From Paralvinella palmiformis (lineage: Eukaryota; Annelida; Polychaeta; Terebellida; Alvinellidae): 64,000 nucleotides of DNA. Under the pieces are notes generated by a model, which made no database searches, was not told the DNA's origin, and was given only the letters and a program-made list of their open reading frames with translations. Numbering within the stretch: position 1 is the first letter of the stretch; the number at the start of each line of letters is the position of its first letter. The position numbers and the translations under genes were made by a program. Below are positions 24,515 through 35,918 of this stretch, one piece after another. The stretch covers positions 1 to 64,000 of the forward strand of contig JAODUP010001318.1 in assembly GCA_025642065.1 (NCBI GenBank). Direction: 5' to 3'.

Positions 24515-27470
24515 TATATTTAATAAAGCGCCCTTACTAGCAGGAGCCATTCAAAGGCGCTGTACAAATAATATGTAACATCATAATACCCCAAATAATG
24601 TCTGGAAAAACCCTGTAATGATTTAAAAGATAATAATTATATATCTGTGAAAGCGACCTTAAATAGGTGTGTTTTTAGAAGAGACTTCCAAGAGTCGACG
24701 CATTTCTAATATTTGCCGGCAACTGGGGGCTGCAACACTAAACGCACAATCACCATATGACTTGAGCCGAGACACTGGCACCTGCAATAGTATCTGACTG
24801 AATGACCTGAGTTTTCGGGATGACTTTCTAATGGAAACCAGTTCACACAGGTATTCTGGCGCCATATCATTAATAGATTTATAAGTTATTAACAGAATCT
24901 TAAAATGGATACGCTGTCTAACAGGTAGCCAATGAGTGTTTTGAAGAATTTGGGTGATATGATCATATTTTCTAGTATTTGTTACAATGCGAGCTGCACT
25001 ATTCTGAATTCGCTGAAGGCGATTAATGTTATAATCAGATATGCCATATAACAGGGAGTTACAATAGTCTATACGAGATGTAACAAAGGCATGAACTACA
25101 GTTACAAGTGATTCTTGTGTCAAGAATGCTTTTAAACAGTGGATGTTCTTAAGATGGTAGTAGGCAGCTCGGCATACTGATGTGACATGTTCATGCATGT
25201 TAATACATTGGTCAAAAATTATCTTTTTACTGACCCATTAGGGTAATCGAAGATGCACCGATCTGTAATGCTGGTGTCTTTAGGGATTTAACACAATGTG
25301 GTGATGCCAAATATAAAATATTTGTTTTATTATCATTTAGTTTTAGAAGATTTTGAGTCATCCATAGCCGAATATCGGCAATACAATGTTCTAAATTCTT
25401 CAAGGAAGAGGAGAAATTTAACTCATTGTAAGGATCCAGTGATATATACAGGTGTGTGTCATCAGCATACAAGTGATATTTAACTCCATATCGCTGCGCA
25501 ATGATCCCAAGAGGACGGGTATACATTGTGAAAACCAGAGGACCAAGAACTGAACCCTGTGGTACACCAGATAACAAAAACTGAATGTCAGATAAAATAC
25601 CATGAACAGACACTCTCTGGGAGCGTTGTTCCAGATAGGATCTAAACCATTCAAGTACTCTACCTGACAGACCAAACATGTCTTTTAACCTAGGGAAAAG
25701 TACATTATGGTCAACTGTATCAAATGCAGCAGACAGGTCCAGAAGAACAAGTATTATTGGCTTACCTTGATCAATTGACATCATAATATCATTTTTCACT
25801 CGAACCAAGGCTGTTTCAGTGCTGTGACCACTTTTATAGGCAGACTGTAGTGATTCATTAAGGTTATTATTGATTAAATATTTGTTTAGATGGAAAGCAA
25901 CTGCCTTTTCTATAACTTTAGATAAAAATGTAAGATTTGAAACAGGTCTGTAATTGTTTAGAATATTACAGTTCATAGTGGGTTTTTTTTAATGGTTTTA
26001 CAAGGGCAGCTTTCATGGATCTTGGGAAAACACCCAGAGATAATGATTTGTTAACTATATTTGTAATTGGGTTTATCAGAACATGCAGACAATCTTTTAC
26101 AAGCCATGTAGGCATAGGGTCAACTGCACAGAAAGCATTAGATGACTTTTTCAGCAACTGTCTGATATCAGTCTCTGTAAAAGGCTCAAATGTATCCATC
26201 ATGGATATGCAGGACTCTTCTACCAATGGCTTACCCTGTGATAAGGTGCTGGACTGGAACCAACTATGTATATTTAATATTTTTTGACAGAAGAAGTTAT
26301 TAAAACAATGGGCCATATCTTTATCTGAGTTGATATTATTTGGGAGGACAGTTTGAATTTTATGTAATACTTTATTCACAACACTGAAAACAGTCCTTTG
26401 ATTTCCCTTGGATGCTTTGATCTTTTTATTATAATATTCAGATTTAGCAGAGGCAAGGGCATTATTAACAAGCATTTTACTGACCTTGAACATTTCAAAA
26501 TGGACACACAAACTGGTTCTGATCCACAAGGAAATGATCAGATAGCATGGAAGACACAGACACACCTTTAATCAAATTGTCATCATCACGGGAGATGACA
26601 AGATCTAAGATGTGACCATGTCTGTGTGTTCTTTCTTGGACATGCTGCCTGAGATTGGCAGATCTAAGAATGTCAGCCAGTTGTTTGGTATCTGCATTCC
26701 TCTGGCAATCCCAAGGTATATTGAAATCACCTAAGATCAACAGATGACCACTGTTGGTAGCAAGAGAGTCAACAAATCCCGAAAATTCCTTGAAGAAACC
26801 TGCTGCTTTCAGGCCATTTTTCTTAGTGGGGTGTAATCGGTAGATAATAGCTACACGAACACTTATCCCCCTAGATATAAAAGTCAGTTGGTAATTTTCA
26901 AAAGACTTAGCCTGAAAACGCAAATGGGTTTCACACTTCAAAGAATCACGGAGAAGAATGCCGACTCCCCCACCTTTCTTGTGAATCCGAGCTGCATGGT
27001 GGAATGAATATCCAGCTGGAGTCACATCACCAACAATTTTCTGGTCTGAGACATTACCAGTCAGCCAAGTCTCTGTAATGACAAGAGCATCAAGATCCAT
27101 ATCCTTAACAACATCAGATAGTTCATCAGATTTATTACAGATCGACTGACAGTTAATAAGACTAATACTTACATTTTGTACAGCTGTGCCATTATATGGT
27201 GTTATTGGCACAGTGATCAAATTACTGGCATCAGACCCAATCTGCTTTGGATGTTTTCCACTACGTAGGCGCATCGCTAAACGAATGGTATTACCACCAT
27301 AGGGTCGTAATGCAAGCAACTGATCTCTACTATAAGTCATTATAATTATAGAAATAAAATAAGTGAAAAATAAAAATAAAACAAAACATGCACAAGCAAA
27401 AACCGAGTTCTTATGGGAAACACTGGAGCGGGCGATAATATAGGGCGTCAAATGAGCAGTTAAAAAGAAA
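24479..27470 (-). mobile_element. Near full-length CR1-like LINE, copy 1
   Basis: A ~3-kb minus-strand element with, in order, an AP-type endonuclease (27,340-26,560), a linker, a reverse transcriptase (25,976-25,227) and a C-terminal region (25,198-24,659). Its 3' tail TGCTAGTAAGGGCGCTTTAT runs into ATATACATT and an (ATT)n tract (24,479-24,513). A 3' microsatellite in place of a poly(A) tail is typical of the CR1/L2 group. The reading frame is split in four, so the copy is inactive. No ORF1 is visible upstream of the endonuclease, so either the family lacks one or the 5' end is truncated near 27,470. Confidence 0.93.
24659..27340 (-). pseudogene. LINE ORF2: endonuclease/reverse transcriptase, frameshifted
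   Basis: The probable start is the ATG at 27,340 (MTYSRDQLLALRPYGGN). Endonuclease motifs are LINCQSICNKSDEL, ALVITETWL, HHAARIHKKGGGVGILLRDS, LLILGDFN, GHILDLVISRDDD and MLSDHFLV, so its catalytic blocks are present. A jump near 26,500 loses residues between SDHFL and FKVSKMLVNNALASAKSEY. RT motifs are NNYRPVSNLTFLSKVIEKAV, LLDLSAAFDTVDH, SGVPQGSVLGPLVF and YADD (25,458-25,469). The C-terminal part is YCNSLLYGISDYNINRLQRI and HWLPVRQRIHFKILLITYKS. Frame changes fall near 26,530, 25,970 and 25,215. Confidence 0.9.
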
Positions 27471-28126
27471 ATACAAGAAATACAAAATAACTAAATATAA
27501 TCAATTTATATTAATATAAATTAAATCTATATTACATAATATGCAAAATACACAAGTTTCACTGGTGTAACTTATCTAATAGCTGAACTATCCGAGAAAT
27601 ATTCCGGTGCCATTACATCGAGAGCCGGCCATACTTCCCGCCAACAGTAGGATAATCTACATGTAGATTATTTGAGGATACAATATCTTGCTTAAAGGTC
27701 ATCTCAATGGCTTTACAAATATGCGAATATATATTTCAACATTACAGTAGATTTATCAAAATGAACTTTAATTTATAAAGTCAATAATTTAAATGTATCA
27801 TATAATTGTTTGGCAAGAATCTTAAATCAGTTGTAAGCTGAACATTTAAAAAAAACATTATACGGACTTTATATAGATTAGAAAGTAGAATAATCAGGTT
27901 GTGGAATTGATCTGTTAATTTCATTTAGTAAATAACTAGTCCGAGATTGAGAGTTCAAACTGAACTGTATAATTGCTTTACAATCCGAGTCCGGGTTCGT
28001 TGACATTAAGCGGTTTGTATCTGTTTGATTCCCTGAAGGTGAATTAAAAAGACGACATCTTGAAGTTGGCGTTCTGATATTAAATAAAAAAGTAATTTTA
28101 GATTTAGATTGTACAAGAGTTCATTA
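27471..28126. other. No gene seen
   Basis: AT-rich sequence between the LINE 5' end and a SINE. Confidence 0.55.
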
Positions 28127-28310
28127 TGCACAATAATGATCATGATGATTGATATTTTGTGGACATGGTAGGCTAAATGGGCCAAGCGGCCTCCAAATGT
28201 AATGAAGTGAAGTCAAAGATAAAACAACCTTCAGATATACCCACGCCGAGATTCGAACACGGGTGGTTATCTGTGGTCCAACACGCTACCGCTAGACCAC
28301 GGAGGCGCCC
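28127..28310 (-). mobile_element. tRNA-derived SINE, family A, copy 2
   Basis: Minus strand, starting GGCGCCTCCGTGGTCTAGCG, with B-box-like GTTCGAATCTCGG and the shared GAGGCCGCTTGGCCCATTTA body. It lacks about 5 bp between the A and B boxes compared with copy 1. Only an imperfect flanking repeat around CACAAT is visible. Confidence 0.9.
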
Positions 28311-28319
28311 TTTGTCCAC

Positions 28320-29042
28320 AATGAGCTAGAACATCTGAAATAGTAACTAGGAATGGCACCGAGTTATAGGACGCATGAAAAAGACAACACGTAATTATCC
28401 CCCCCCCCATATATCTAAGGTGCTTACGATATTTTTACGAGTTATCGTGTTTACGCATTAATAATTACATGGAATTACCCTCATGATACTGATTGTATTT
28501 TTATAGCATCTATAAGGAGTTGATAATATTGAAATGCAGTTGTTGAGAACATTGGCTTCATTTTATTAGTGTACGCTGCAAAGTAAGAATAATATTATTT
28601 TCTTGTCTGCTAAAATGTGTGGACATTTCAAGTTGATTGTTGCATCAAATAAAATAGTTTTACTCTATAGCTTAAATATTAATTGAAGTGTTTTTCAAGG
28701 TTCATTAAATAATTCAAAAATAACTAAAACTGTAAATATTGTTAATAATGGAATTTGCTATTTGTTAGTTATTATTGAATTGTGTCTTATTGGAGATTGG
28801 GTGTTGCATGTTACCTTCAGAATAGATGGCATTAATGAATTTTCAGATGTATACGTATTACTTCAAATAATTATATATTTAATTTATTTTGCACTGTGAT
28901 ATTGTATATTATAACACTTGAATAGTGTATGTTATAATATGATTAAAACAAATGTTTTTACAAATATTAATATAATTTTGAATTATTCTTACATATTTTC
29001 TACTACCTTCATTGGACATCATGCAATAATGTTATTCCTTGG

Positions 29043-29123
<81 letters not shown>

Positions 29124-30470
29124 TGAATGAATGAATGAATGAATGAATGAATGAATATAACTGTAGAAGTAACCGAAGCCAGCACCTTATGAAATATATA
29201 ATACAGAAACGCACATATTATGACTTATATAATACTGAAATGGACGCATTTTGTATTGTCAGATTAACGTATCAACTCATATATATTTATATCTAAAATA
29301 TATTCTTTTTGTACTATACTTGCACAACCCGATAAAGGTGTTGTAAAATGCTTACTATGGTAGATAGATATTTATTTGACCAATTATCACAAATTGATAT
29401 ATACATAAACGGAAATATACTTATGACAGTGAATTGCATTGTACAAATGTAGCATTGGCTGTCTTCTCATTAAATTGCGCACGTTATTAGCTATGTGATG
29501 GTGAAGCATCTTCATTGTCTATTGTATTTTGCTGCATGAGATTATATACCCATATATTTTGTATATACATATTGTTTATACACATTCTATCAACCAAGAT
29601 TCTATGACTTAAGGTATTTGCTGTTATCTATTTATTATAGTACACTGAATGACCCTAAATGTTTTAGTTTAATCGGTTAACTACTAGTAATCAACAGTGA
29701 TTTGTTGTTGTTCCTTGCCATTCTTTGGCTCTAGTCAACTGCAAACAGACTATTACAAATTATATTTTAACTAAATAATACATATTACAATAGTTACTAT
29801 CCAAGTTTCCCAAATAAAATCCATGTAGCCTCAGCATTCATCTTTAATTATTATACACATGCTGCACAAAGTCTTTATTGGTTATATATAACCCTGAATA
29901 TTAACATAAGATTGGCATGATCCTGTGAGATTCTAAATTACGAAGGCTTTAATAAATTAATTAACATGGTGAGAACAGTTGTTATCTATGCATGCTTATT
30001 TCTTCTAAAAAAATCTTACCCACTCAAAATTGAATACTCCTTAGTACTGGCCTATGACAAAATAGAAATGTTCATGGTGGCATTTAGGAGGTAGGGGTGA
30101 TCAACGTGATTGCCTGACATCAAATATTTATTTCAAAGCTCGTTATTATGAATATTGTAATTTCACATATGGTCCAGTTAAATAGTGACTTGACCCACCA
30201 CTGATTGAAAAAAATAATTTCTATATGGGATTTTCCTCTGATATATCCCAAGAATAATATATTAAAAATAAAGATGAATAAAAGTTGTGGAAGGGCCCTA
30301 AATATACCAATTTATGTTAATTACAAACATCAAAGGAACCAAATAAACAACTGGAAATCTTGCATTTGTCATTAAAAGAAACAATTAAATCCTATCCAAA
30401 TTCATCAGTTGTGTTGTTAGAAATAATAGAAACTTAAATTAAGTGTCCATTTAGGTGATTGGCTAATTAT
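28320..30470. other. AT-rich stretch, no gene seen; (TA)n(GAAT)n at 29,048-29,156
   Basis: Contains a 73-bp perfect TA tract followed by about nine GAAT units. Outside it I see no frame, RNA gene or known repeat. Confidence 0.6.
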
Positions 30471-30732
30471 GTAATTATAATTATGTGTCGCCCCACCACT
30501 CTTTTATCAAAACGTTTAGAACAGTGAACCAAAACAATATGAGAAAAATTTTAAAATCTAGAATCCCTCCCAATGTTGTCATTATGATCCAATGCTGCAC
30601 ATAAGGCAGGGTTAACCAAGTACCATAAAAAATACAGCCCGCCCTAGATAGACAAATCCGGAAGAAGATAAAAGCCATGTCATCGGAAAACGTTTTTGAA
30701 GTTCAGTGATTGTTTATTCACCAATTTCAGTC

Positions 30733-32345
30733 TCAATAGCCTTTGGATCCATTGTAAATAGCTTCTAGTAGATGGTCAGGAGCTGCAGCCAGATCTGTTC
30801 CCAGTAGAATGAACTTAACATCCTTCTCCTTCCAATTATATTCAGTGGCATTAAGGTTTTCTCCTTTCAATTCGCTTATGTGATGGGAAAACAAACGTAG
30901 TGAGTGGTACATGGTAGCACCTGACGTTGATGTCAAAACATGTGCTTGAATCTGTTTTGAACACCGACAACCTTTTCTTTAAATCGCTGGCATCTAAGTT
31001 TGTCCAGACTGTCATTTTTCATCCATTGTACATGGACACAATTGCCTTCGCCCCAGCTTCAGTAATTTTATCATGTTGGGTATATGTAATCTCCTTTAGG
31101 ATATGCCTCGTGTTTTGGATCCCATCCTCTGTAGCTTTTTGAATATAACTTTTTTCTGGTCGAAAATAGATTGCCTTTGGCAGATTCTTTGCATGGTAGC
31201 AAAGCAGAACCAGCATGCCTGCATCCTCTCCGACTAGAACAGTGTAAAGAATATCAGCATATTTCACTGCAATTATTATAATCAATGTATCGGTATCTCC
31301 CTTTGCATGTTGGACAACACATCCTACTCTCTCAAGTTTATCACTCAGAATTTGATGAACCTCTGCTTTTTACTAGGTTTGACAAAAACTCAGGTTTCTT
31401 CAAAGAAATAACAATTTGGCCAGAAAATTGTACCTCTGGACCTCAGCACCCCATTGGCCTGCGCAAGTGAGTGATATCCTTGATTGATCGTCCTGCAGGA
31501 TAGCCATCAAATACAATGGTTGTTTTGAGTACCTTTGAGTTACATAGTCCAAGTAAAATTGACAGATGTGATCAACCGTCTCTTTTCTGGGCCAAGGAAT
31601 TCTTTAAATGAGAGATACCCTGTCAACAGGGCGTTGCAAGAGTAGCTGCAGAGTTTATATTTCAAAGATGTTGAGGGATCTCCCTACTTACTGCCAATAA
31701 CACTTTGGAACAGAAGCTGAGGCTCAATTTGTATAACACCATCTTTAGTAGTCACCACTGTCTTGGCAGCGAGGGTAAGAACTTGATGTTTTCTTTTAAA
31801 ATAGAATTCATTCATGCTCATTCCAAACATGCTATCAAGTATTGCCTGCCTTACGTTTTTGCACTGTCAACATGAACATATTGTTTTTGCTGTGACACCA
31901 CTGACTAGGTTGCGCAATGACTTGTCACTTTAAAATGAAACAAACAGTTAAAAGTATCATCAACATCTTTTTCTGTCGTGCCTTGGCTACATCTTTGTCA
32001 TGCTAACTTGTAACATATGCGACCCCTGATAGTGTCTACATGGCAAAATTAACTTCTGAACAAGCTGGCATTGCCAGCAACTACTGTGCTTGTTGGCTTT
32101 CAGAGTAAGACTACCACGACTTTTCACACTGCGCATAAGCACCTGTTCAATAATAAGATCAGTGGACAGGCCGGTCCAATATCTCTTAGAGCAACGAATG
32201 ACATGGTGTCCTTCACATAAACCTCTATACACATCTGGATGATCTGCATCAAGAGAGACAATCTACTGCAGGTAGAGGTAGGTGCGCTTAGTATACCAAT
32301 TGTGACCTGATGCGGCAAAATACGGCAACATTTCTCAAACTAAGT
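30733..32345 (-). pseudogene. Decayed member of an unnamed protein family found repeatedly in invertebrate genomes
   Basis: Minus-strand fragments occur in the order expected of one protein. MLPYFAASGHNWYTKRTYLY and CSKRYWTGLSTDLIIEQVLM lie at 32,340-32,100, VFDGYPAGRSIKDITHLRR near 31,530-31,470, TVLVGEDAGMLVLLCYHAK at 31,250-31,180, ITEAGAKAIVSMYNG at 31,070-31,020, and TMYHSLRLFSHHISELKG with LGTDLAAAPDHLLEAIYNG at 30,915-30,740. From memory, proteins with VGEDTDLLVLLCYHA, STDLVIEQVLMRS and KYHSLRV blocks recur as uncharacterised multi-copy proteins in cnidarians and molluscs; no function is known to me. Stops, frameshifts and missing segments show this copy is dead. The multi-copy distribution suggests mobile-element cargo, but that is inference. 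Confidence 0.6.
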
Positions 32346-32364
32346 ACAATTGAGGTCGTGAATA

Positions 32365-32645
32365 ACATAAATACTGATGTTATTGGCCTAGACTCGCAAG
32401 AATCGCAAGCTAAACAAAGCCAACTAACAGCGCCTGAGCCATGATATCCTAGATCAGATAAGCAAGCTAAAGGGGGAGCTCCCTGACAAGTAGCTGGAAT
32501 GCCCCCACCCCTAGAAGCTGTTTCTGCAAATAATGAAGTTATCCGATCTTAGATTAGCCTCACCAGTGAGCCGATTAAACGTATCCTGAACGAGGACACC
32601 ATACCGGCCGACCGCATCCGCACGCTCTTCAGTGAGCAAGCATCA
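32365..32645 (+). pseudogene. Unidentified degenerate coding sequence, plus strand
   Basis: GC content is higher than in the surroundings. One plus-strand frame reads SLTSEPIKRILNEDTIPADR to a TAA at about 32,658-32,660, and an upstream frame reads SHDILDQISKLKGELPDK before a stop. It converges tail-to-tail with the minus-strand frame that ends at 32,646. I do not recognise it. Confidence 0.3.
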
Positions 32646-33204
32646 TCACGGCCATTGTAATGGCGTACTCCACCCTGGTTGTTTCCCGCACCGTAGGTTC
32701 TGGAGGAAGTGTCCTCGCAAAAGTAACGGGTTGGTAATAATCTCGTTGTTGTAGCCTGCCAAGTGGCCTATGCTGAGCAGTATGTCACCGAAGAGCAGCA
32801 TGTCACTTATTCTGAAGACAAAGTTGACCTGAGAGTCCAGCAAGCTGCAATACATCATGGTAGCGGCTGATTGCCGATGGGAGATCAACTGAGGACGAGA
32901 TGGCATCCTCAAGGTTTGCCAAGAACTTATTTTGTGCATCAAAGGCTGTGCCCAGATGTAAGAATGCGTGAACGCGTCTAAGACTTTCCACCGGGAGCGC
33001 CCACAGGTAAGTCCTGGTGCTAGCATTTTGCTGCTGGACACCAGATCGGGTGAATCCCTGAGATTGGTCAATAATGAAGGTATTCCAGTAGTACTCCTCA
33101 TCCGGGGAGTCTTGTTTGATGAAGTCCACGTGGCGGGCATCGTCACCGGGCCGTATTGTGAATGATATTCCCACCGGATCGTAGCCATTATTGTACCTCA
33201 GCAA
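32646..33204 (-). pseudogene. Unidentified protein gene, minus strand, one frameshift
   Basis: Two overlapping minus-strand frames form what looks like one protein of about 185 residues. The first (33,204-32,803) contains GISFTIRPGDDARHVDF and LWALPVESLRRVHAFLHLGT. A frameshift near 32,815 moves to a second frame with ISDMLLFGDILLSIGHLAGY. Base composition is much richer in G and C than the flanks, and codon use looks like real coding DNA. The style (short convergent frames, no introns) would suit a viral or Maverick/Polinton-type structural gene, but I have no specific match and do not claim one. Confidence 0.4.
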
Positions 33205-33604
33205 TATTATGGAATTTTAGTAAATAGACCATAAGGATAATTAAAGTCTTATATTGTTAAGTTGTGCTTAAAATGTTTAAAATGTAGTATGGAACATTAT
33301 TCTGCACGACAGTGTATTCGTAATTGTATTTTCAGTGTCACATGATCAAATGATAGGCAGCCAAGATTTCAAATTGATGTTTGTACTGCCGAATTATTGT
33401 TTATTAAATTCGCGTTTATTGGTGTTATCATGAGTGATCTCGTGCACCAAAATGTCCCGCTGAATTAACGTATGTGAGTGTTATTCAAAGAACATAACTT
33501 TTTATTTCATCACGACCTGTAAAAAAGTCGAAGTGAAACCTCGACAATTTAGCATAGGTAGTGGTCAAGCTCTCCTCGGACACCAGAGAACAATATTCAA
33601 GCTA

Positions 33605-33785
33605 ATTAACATTTTGTTCGTGATAACAATATCATAATCAGATACAACAGCATATGGAACGTGCGACAAAACTGATTTTTAAGAAAAACGATCAACCATC
33701 ATGAGTGATTCAGTCGAATCATCTTCGATTTCTGAATTGTCTGCGTCTTGCTCGAATGGATATGGCTTTATATCACATTCTTAGT
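33605..33785 (-). repeat. First copy of a local duplication (partner 34,655-34,825)
   Basis: Both stretches share, on the plus strand, GTGATTCAGTCGAATCAT, TCGATTTCTRAAT and GGCTKTATATCACAT in the same order and spacing. On the minus strand the partner encodes the acidic LEIENDSTES segment of the frame at 34,476-34,874. Here the frame is interrupted, so this is the more decayed copy. Confidence 0.75.
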
Positions 33786-33992
33786 ATATTATATCGTATT
33801 AATAGTTGTATTACGCATTCCTTTCCATGACAGTTTATCGTGAGCATTCCACATTGGTCCGAACGTGACAGTACTGAAATCCAGCTATCATGCTGCTATC
33901 GGCATGTGGCAATGTTTACATTATTTCACTTCCTGTGCCACATTGAAAAATTGCGAAACTTTCTGCCTAGTCTTCTAGAATGTTCTGGCCGT

Positions 33993-34054
33993 TATATATA
34001 TACCCAGGCATGACAGGGTGTAACCTATTTGGAGTTTGTATTGCGACGACTCAG
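33993..34054 (+). promoter_or_regulatory. Possible TATA promoter and first exon donor
   Basis: TATATATA at 33,993-34,002 is followed about 50 bp later by CGACTCAG/GTATGT (donor at 34,055). The arrangement looks like a short 5'-UTR exon, but TA-rich tracts are so common here that chance is likely. Confidence 0.2.
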
Positions 34055-34079
34055 GTATGTGCTGGCTTTAGTTTTCATT

Positions 34080-34205
34080 ATGTCAAGGCAATCAGATATT
34101 GGGAATCCTATTGACACTCCTGATGGGAAATTGCTAAATTATTGTGTAAATATTCCTGAACACTGGGTCTTTAATTTTCAGAAGTCTATCAGCTTAGAAA
34201 ACTAA
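34080..34205 (+). CDS. Unidentified 41-codon open frame
   Basis: ATG at 34,080, just after the possible donor, opens a frame MSRQSDIGNPIDTPDGKLLN ending at TAA 34,203-34,205. No domain is seen. It is too short to judge as a gene. Confidence 0.15.
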   Translation: MSRQSDIGNPIDTPDGKLLNYCVNIPEHWVFNFQKSISLEN

Positions 34206-34475
34206 TACAGAGTATGTTGATAGACAGCAGTGTGGCTGAATAGTGGTAGCAAACCAACTAGTGTACGTTTGCTGTGAATCATAGTCTGGCCATCCAACCT
34301 GAACGTTAACCAGCAAAGTTAAATACAAAATATCTTCACAATGTGGGCTGATGTGTGAGGATAACTATATAGAAATGGCTTCATTTACAGCGTGAACTAG
34401 TGTGCTATTAGCGCTGATATCTTGGTTGTTGTTTGTGGTATGACCAGTTTATTTAGGTGCATAGTAGTTATAGAA

Positions 34476-34874
34476 TTATTGTGAAATATAATTTGGCGCT
34501 GTGTCGTGTACAGATGAGGCAATGTTAGTTTGAAAAGTGAGATTTACGTTGATGGATTTGCCCCACCATCTTCGAAATAACGAAGCCCTTTGTCCAACAA
34601 GCATGATATAAATGGTGCACCTCCAGCACATCATGCATGTGTAGTTAATATTTTGTTTGTGACAACTATAACAACAAATTACAACATGATATGGGAGGGG
34701 CGAAGAAACTGATTTTGAAGGAAGATGATTAGCCGTCACCAGTGATTCAGTCGAATCATTTTCGATTTCTAAATCGTCCTCGTCTGGCTGGAACAGATTG
34801 GGCTGTATATCACATAAATCAGTCACATCAGTACTATTATTCTTCATTCGAGATACAATAATACAACTCCTCAA
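34476..34874 (-). CDS. Small acidic/cysteine-rich open frame, unidentified
   Basis: A 132-codon minus-strand frame. An acidic stretch (QPDEDDLEIENDSTES, residues ~31-46) precedes a cysteine block (VVICCYSCHKQ, then TCMMCWRC) at residues ~64-84, with CxxC pairs that could bind metal. This layout loosely recalls small oncoprotein-like proteins of DNA viruses (acidic segment followed by CxxC pairs), but the canonical LxCxE retinoblastoma-binding motif is absent and the C-terminal end does not look conserved. A partial duplicate lies at 33,605-33,785. Function unknown. It may equally be a chance frame in a repeat. Confidence 0.25.
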   Translation of the reverse strand: MRSCIIVSRMKNNSTDVTDLCDIQPNLFQPDEDDLEIENDSTESLVTANHLPSKSVSSPLPYHVVICCYSCHKQNINYTCMMCWRCTIYIMLVGQRASLFRRWWGKSINVNLTFQTNIASSVHDTAPNYISQ

Positions 34875-35109
34875 TATCAGTTATGTCCGATTTATCGACC
34901 AATCAGAATCTGATGCCACTATTATTGGTACCATGAAAACCCTCAGTGACATCACAACTGCCGATCGCATTCACTAGATGGCGCGACACCTACACTCTTG
35001 CAGACACTGAAGTACGACCAAATGTGGACATTATTTCACTGGGACTATTTATTTGAACACTCGCAACACTGTAAATGTTTAATTTGGAACAAGCAAGCTA
35101 TTGTGCGGT

Positions 35110-35260
35110 TCTCCAAGTTAGACAGCGCATTGTTTGAGGGCCCCCCCAAGGGGGTGAGGTGGCCCTCGCCAAATAGTTGCGTTGTTGGTAATCTGTGCCA
35201 CCTTGATAGCACATTGGTTGAGGGCATTCCAGCGGGGTGGCGTCCCCCCAGGTAGTAAAT
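35110..35260. repeat. Imperfect ~80-bp tandem duplication, GC-rich
   Basis: GACAGCGCATTGTTTGAGGG and GATAGCACATTGGTTGAGGG occur ~80 bp apart, each followed by a CCC/GGGG-rich stretch. It is an isolated GC-rich patch immediately before a SINE. Confidence 0.6.
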
Positions 35261-35299
35261 GCGTGGGCTATTAACGTAGTATACAATGAATAATAAAAA

Positions 35300-35600
35300 C
35301 AGTAATAACAATATGTGACATTTATATAAGGCCCTATTCAGCTAGAAGCTGCTCTAAGGCGCTTTACAATATTAGCATCCATGATTCAGAACTGTTTCGA
35401 CCCAGTACACATCTCAACTCTCAATGTAGCATAAAACGCATGCTGGCATTGTAGGCGCAAAGCGTTACTCATAGCCATCGCGTCCTGTCAGGTACTCATT
35501 TGTATGGCCACATGACAGCATTGCAGCTCACGGAGCCTCGAACCCGCGACCGCTCGGCTACGAGTCCTACGCTCTAACTAACTGCGATATCACGTATATA
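35300..35600 (-). mobile_element. tRNA-derived SINE, family B, copy 2
   Basis: Minus strand: head AGTTAGAGCGTAGGACTCGT, B-box GCGGGTTCGAGGCTC, body GAGCTGCAATGCTGTCATGT and GCCAGCATGCGTTTTATGC, tail GCGCCTTAGAGCAGCTTCTA followed by GGGCCTTATATAAATGTCAC. It is colinear with copy 1 at 18.45 kb. Its tail matches the GCGCC...GGGC..TTAT.AAAT end of the CR1-like LINEs. Confidence 0.9.
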
Positions 35601-35627
35601 AGTGGTCCCGAACCCCCAATGTGTACG

Positions 35628-35918
35628 TGGGCTCCGTTGGTCTAGCGGTTAGGGACCTAGCACTTGGTGTCAAGGGTCACAGGTTCGACCCCAGCAAGAG
35701 GTCGAAACGTTTCCAAGGATTAATTTTTCGGCTCACAACATCGTGGGTGGGTGACCACGTTAAATGGCGCTGCCGTCTCAATTTAATTGATTAAAATACT
35801 ACCCTTGGGGTATTTCGGCACGGTGGGGAACAGCTTTTCTCAACCAATCCAAGATAGCGGCTGGGCTCATCAAGCAACAGCCTGGGGGTACTCGCCGAAA
35901 TACAAGTAATCAAGCCCA
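35628..35918 (+). mobile_element. tRNA-derived SINE, family C, with I/Nimb-like LINE tail
   Basis: The head GGGCTCCGTTGGTCTAGCGG continues GTTAGGGACC and carries a B box AGGTTCGACCCC, like a glutamate-type tRNA. The 3' end CAACAGCCTGGGGGTACTCG, then CCGAAATACAAGTAATCAAG, is about 85% identical over ~45 bp to the 3' end of the LINE at 44.0-47.3 kb (CGACAGCCTGGGGATACTCC, then a (CAAG)n tail). Tail sharing implies that LINE, or a relative, mobilised this SINE. Confidence 0.85.

Noticed and set aside
35628..35700. Functional glutamate-type tRNA gene
   Set aside because: The acceptor stem does not pair and the sequence continues into a SINE body with a LINE-like tail.
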